Assembly (NCBI GenBank): GCA_021820675.1
Contig: JAKADI010000049.1
Span: 1 to 8,412 of the forward strand
Source: Bacillota bacterium
Lineage (GTDB): Bacteria > Bacillota > Sulfobacillia > Sulfobacillales > Sulfobacillaceae
Length of the DNA: 8,412 nucleotides
Direction of reading: 5' to 3'
In this document: piece after piece, positions 6,339-8,412 of the stretch
Position numbering within the stretch: position 1 is the stretch's first letter
Layout of the letters: each line of letters opens with the position of its first letter
Translations under genes and position numbers: made by a program
Notes under the pieces: generated by a model
The model's database searches: none
What the model saw: the letters and a program-made list of their open reading frames with translations, nothing else
Told to the model about the DNA's origin: nothing

Positions 6339-6358
6339 TGATACCAGTTATGGTATCA
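6339..6358 (-). promoter_or_regulatory. Inverted repeat upstream of the amidohydrolase gene, putative operator
   Basis: TGATACCA-N4-TGGTATCA is a perfect 8+8 bp inverted repeat with a 4-nt spacer, 53 bp upstream of the amidohydrolase start and after the arginase stop. On the minus strand TTGATA, a possible -35, overlaps its first arm, although no good -10 stands out. No T-run follows, so an operator is a better reading than a terminator. The binding protein is unknown. Confidence 0.5.
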
Positions 6359-6380
6359 AGGGTTCGCTTTTTCACAACGA

Positions 6381-7280
6381 CTAGATAATTCGATGTCCCA
6401 GTGCCGACGCAATCAAGTTTGCGGCCAACTCGCCGGTTCGATTATGCTCGTCCAAAATGGGATTCACTTCGACCATTTCCATGGACGCCACAATGTCATT
6501 CTCCGCCAATAATTCTAGAGCCAAGTGTGCTTCACGTTCGGTCAAACCCCCACTGTACGGTGTACCCGAACCTGGCGCGTACAGCGGATCCACGGCATCA
6601 ATGTCGAAGCTCAAATGGACCCCATCCGTCTTATCTGTGACGATGTCGATAGCTTTGGACACGACGTCGCGCATTCCATAACGGTCGATTTCGTGCATAG
6701 AGAAGACCGTTGCTCCCGAATCCCTTAGGGACTGGGCTTCATCGATATCTAATGTCCGTACGCCAAGATACACAATTTTGTGGGGATCCACGAAGTGTCC
6801 ATGAAATGGGGTTTGTAACAGTTCGTGCCCTAATCCCACGACCGTAGCCACCGGCATGCCGTGCACATTTCCCGATGGTGAAGTTTGATCGGTATTGTAA
6901 TCGCCATGGGCATCAAACCACAGCACCCCGAGGCGGGAGTATTTACGCAACAAGCCGGCAATTGTCCCGATCGCAATACTATGATCTCCACCTAAAATCA
7001 AGGGATAATTGCCGTCATCCAGAGCCTTTTCGACGGCACGTGCGAGCACACGGCTCACTTTTACGATCTCACTGGCATATTTGATCCGGGGCTCCGTTCG
7101 GATACGGCTTTCGGGAACCGGGACCGGAAGATTTCCAATGTCAAGGACCTCATGTCCGACTTGACGAAGTTTTTCTTGGAGTCCTGCGTAGCGAATTGCG
7201 CTGGGGCCCATGTCAACACCGCGGCGATCCGCCCCATAATCCAGGGGTACGCCGATAATACGCACGGTCTTAAGTTTCAT
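6381..7280 (-). CDS. rocF: Arginase
   Basis: A 299-residue ureohydrolase of normal bacterial arginase length; the reaction is L-arginine plus water to L-ornithine plus urea in the cytosol. The manganese ligands are all visible: His100 in GGDHS (97-101), Asp123, His125 and Asp127 in DAHGDYNT (123-130), and Asp226 and Asp228 in SFDIDAVDP (224-232). The substrate-binding loop SPSGNVHGMP (134-143) is the arginase form rather than agmatinase. VPLDYGADRRGVDMGPSAIR (11-30) and EVNP with Glu271 also match arginases. GAGGGG lies 6 nt before the ATG at 7280, and a TATAAT box lies 35 bp upstream. It is followed by an M20 amidohydrolase, so arginine or acylated amino acid breakdown as a nitrogen source, or ornithine/proline supply, is the likely use. 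Closely related agmatinase is less likely. Confidence 0.95.
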   Translation of the reverse strand: MKLKTVRIIGVPLDYGADRRGVDMGPSAIRYAGLQEKLRQVGHEVLDIGNLPVPVPESRIRTEPRIKYASEIVKVSRVLARAVEKALDDGNYPLILGGDHSIAIGTIAGLLRKYSRLGVLWFDAHGDYNTDQTSPSGNVHGMPVATVVGLGHELLQTPFHGHFVDPHKIVYLGVRTLDIDEAQSLRDSGATVFSMHEIDRYGMRDVVSKAIDIVTDKTDGVHLSFDIDAVDPLYAPGSGTPYSGGLTEREAHLALELLAENDIVASMEMVEVNPILDEHNRTGELAANLIASALGHRII

Positions 7281-7314
7281 AAATATCCCCTCTTCAAATC
7301 ACTGGACTCTACTT

Positions 7315-7320
7315 ATTATA
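7315..7320 (-). promoter_or_regulatory. Putative -10 box of the arginase gene
   Basis: A perfect TATAAT on the minus strand stands in the 51-bp gap between the amidase stop and the arginase start. The expected -35 at 17 nt would lie within the amidase 3' end and has only a poor match (TTAGGG-like), so an activator may be needed or the box may be chance. Confidence 0.45.
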
Positions 7321-7331
7321 CCGAAGCAACG

Positions 7332-8072
7332 TCAGTCCCTAACCAGCACGTGGGTAGGCGGTGGCGCTTTAAGAAGAGTTTCAGGCCAACGGCCCTTGAG
7401 AAACCAACGCTCCGTACCCAAGAAAATATACCACGCCAGTTGTCTTTGATATTGTGGATTGGCCAATAGTTTTTCTTCCTGCGGATTCGAAATGAACCCG
7501 ACTTCAACATTAATAGCAGGCATGTGCGAGTAACGCAGAACATATTGGTCGATACGTGTCACGGGCCTATGAGTCTGTGTGAAGTACTGTAATTCTTCCT
7601 GAACATCGTGCGCTAGATAATAGGAGCCCTTACCACCCCAATAAAACGTCTGCGGTCCTCGCCACCGTGATCCCGCGGAATTGCAATGGATATCAATGAG
7701 GACATTAGCGTTAGTGCGATTGATCCACGTTACACGCTCTTGCACCCGATATTTCCGTAACGCCGGAATTTGTCCAGGTCTCTGCCACGTCATCAGCACG
7801 TGAGCCCCCGCTTGATCAAACCACTTTCTTAATTCGAGGGCAATCGCCAAGTTGATTTGGTCTTCCCGCGCAACGCGGCCGCGTGCCCCGGGGTCCCATC
7901 CCCCATGACCTGGGTCGATCACGATCGTGCGGCCTCGTAAAAAAGCACCTTCTAAGTCCTTAACTCCGGATTTTACGGGCACATTCCCCATTCCCAAAAG
8001 CCCCCCCATCACAAACAATAGGCAAGCCCCCTGCAACCATTTGGCCAGTCGACTGTTTAATAACTTTCGCAA
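7332..8072 (-). CDS. cwlD: N-acetylmuramoyl-L-alanine amidase, CwlD-like
   Basis: A 246-residue amidase_3 zinc enzyme that cleaves the bond between N-acetylmuramic acid and L-alanine in peptidoglycan. In spore formers CwlD helps make muramic-delta-lactam in the spore cortex, which is needed for germination. Residues 12-28 form a hydrophobic signal/anchor segment. The domain begins at TIVIDPGHGG (49-58) with zinc ligand His56, continues with Glu70 in REDQ and His129 in DIHCNS, and ends with the catalytic Glu190 in INVEVGFISNPQE. The arrangement YVLRYSHMPAINVEVGF is characteristic of the CwlD group. Length fits CwlD, with no cell-wall-binding repeats. The start is a TTG at 8072 with GAGGAG 6 nt upstream. 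The nearest downstream gene, arginase, is 51 bp away. CwlD is favoured over a vegetative amidase by length and lack of extra domains, but not proven. Confidence 0.85.
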   Translation of the reverse strand: MRKLLNSRLAKWLQGACLLFVMGGLLGMGNVPVKSGVKDLEGAFLRGRTIVIDPGHGGWDPGARGRVAREDQINLAIALELRKWFDQAGAHVLMTWQRPGQIPALRKYRVQERVTWINRTNANVLIDIHCNSAGSRWRGPQTFYWGGKGSYYLAHDVQEELQYFTQTHRPVTRIDQYVLRYSHMPAINVEVGFISNPQEEKLLANPQYQRQLAWYIFLGTERWFLKGRWPETLLKAPPPTHVLVRD

Positions 8073-8152
8073 GCTTATCTCCTCTTTTTAATTTGTCAAG
8101 GACTCTAATGGATCATTTTTCTGTCTCAGGTAGTGTAGACTACTTAGCGAAA

Positions 8153-8159
8153 TAGTATG
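8153..8159 (-). promoter_or_regulatory. Possible sporulation-type -10 element for cwlD
   Basis: CATACTA on the minus strand, 81 bp upstream of the cwlD start, matches the -10 consensus I recall for sigma-G. An AT-rich stretch (TATATAT) lies at -35 distance but is not a good TGAATA match. In Bacillus, cwlD is expressed during sporulation, which makes the match plausible but not proven. Confidence 0.3.
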
Positions 8160-8187
8160 TTGACCGCCGTTCGAAAATATATACGAT
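8160..8187 (+). promoter_or_regulatory. Possible forward promoter for the right-edge gene
   Basis: TTGACC (8160-8165) and TACGAT (8182-8187) are 16 nt apart, a fair sigma-A match. It would give a leader of about 200 nt before the plus-strand start at 8392. It directly abuts the candidate cwlD -10, so the two would be overlapping divergent promoters. Confidence 0.3.
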
Positions 8188-8380
8188 GCTCCCATTCAGG
8201 TATTTGGGCTATAGTCCTAGTCGGCTATATATGTAGGCGGCTTTTATTGTCTCAGGAGTTTAGTATCCATGATATAAATCCTTATCGTAATGCTCATAGT
8301 ATTTGACCCTAAACATCGTTATTAAATTTTTCACACCACTGATGATGTACATTTGGTTTACTTGTGGTACATTTATTCCT
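8188..8380. other. Leader/intergenic stretch before the right-edge gene
   Basis: AT-rich and without an open gene. GGCTATA occurs twice (8207-8213 and 8223-8229), and GTACATTT occurs twice exactly 20 bp apart (8347-8354 and 8367-8374), just upstream of the ribosome site. I see no recognised riboswitch or T-box motif and no intrinsic terminator. Confidence 0.3.
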
Positions 8381-8391
8381 AGGAGGGATGT

Positions 8392-8412
8392 ATGATGGTA
8401 GGAACCAAAATT
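8392..8412 (+). CDS. N-terminal fragment of an unidentified plus-strand gene
   Basis: Only seven codons fit in the window, reading MMVGTKI. The start is convincing because a perfect AGGAGG at 8381-8386 lies 5 nt before the first ATG and 8 nt before the second one at 8395. It is the only plus-strand gene start in the window and is divergent from cwlD. Too little is present to name it. Confidence 0.6.

Noticed and set aside
6339..6358. Arginase terminator
   Set aside because: The stem is AT-rich and no T-run follows in the transcribed strand, so an intrinsic terminator is not supported.
8094..8099. TTGACA as the -35 box of cwlD
   Set aside because: It is only 21 bp from the start codon, so the -10 would overlap the ribosome site and leave no leader.
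1..8412. CRISPR array, tRNA, rRNA or intact insertion sequence
   Set aside because: No regularly spaced repeats, no cloverleaf-like segments, no transposase motifs and no terminal inverted repeats with target duplications were seen by eye.

Overview
The window reads as chromosomal DNA of a low-to-mid GC, endospore-forming Firmicute. Evidence: strong AGGAGG/GGAGG ribosome sites before nearly every gene, a CwlD-type spore-cortex amidase, a YtrA-type GntR regulator with an ABC transporter, and a TTG start. An acidophile such as Sulfobacillus is a guess from gene style only. All seven complete genes and the left-edge partial gene lie on the minus strand, so they are transcribed right to left. Only a seven-codon fragment at the right edge is on the plus strand.

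Layout, left to right. (1) 1-2034: an FCD-type GntR regulator followed by a MmgE/PrpD-family gene that runs off the left edge; this is probably a two-gene regulated catabolic unit. (2) 2035-2862: 828 bases with no intact gene. It holds the promoter/operator of the GntR gene, small hairpins and a direct repeat, and two stretches that look like decayed coding sequence. (3) 2863-4905: a compact operon of ABC-2 permease, YtrA-family GntR regulator and ATPase, with a striking 32-bp perfect inverted repeat just upstream. (4) 4906-5152: a plus-strand fragment resembling the middle of a short-chain dehydrogenase, ending against the next gene. (5) 5153-7331: arginase followed by an M20 N-acyl-amino-acid amidohydrolase, with an 8+8 bp inverted repeat between them. 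(6) 7332-8072: N-acetylmuramoyl-L-alanine amidase (CwlD-like). (7) 8073-8412: an intergenic region, probably with divergent promoters, and the start of a plus-strand gene with an excellent ribosome site.

Functionally there are three independent themes: an organic-acid catabolic gene under FCD control, an autoregulated membrane ABC exporter of the cell-envelope-stress type, and arginine/N-acyl amino acid breakdown beside a spore-cortex enzyme. I saw no CRISPR array, rRNA, tRNA or intact mobile element. I did not find a convincing new multi-gene system. The most interesting points are the tandem-palindrome operator of the ABC operon, the apparent ATT start of the MmgE/PrpD gene, and the gene remnants in the two non-coding gaps.
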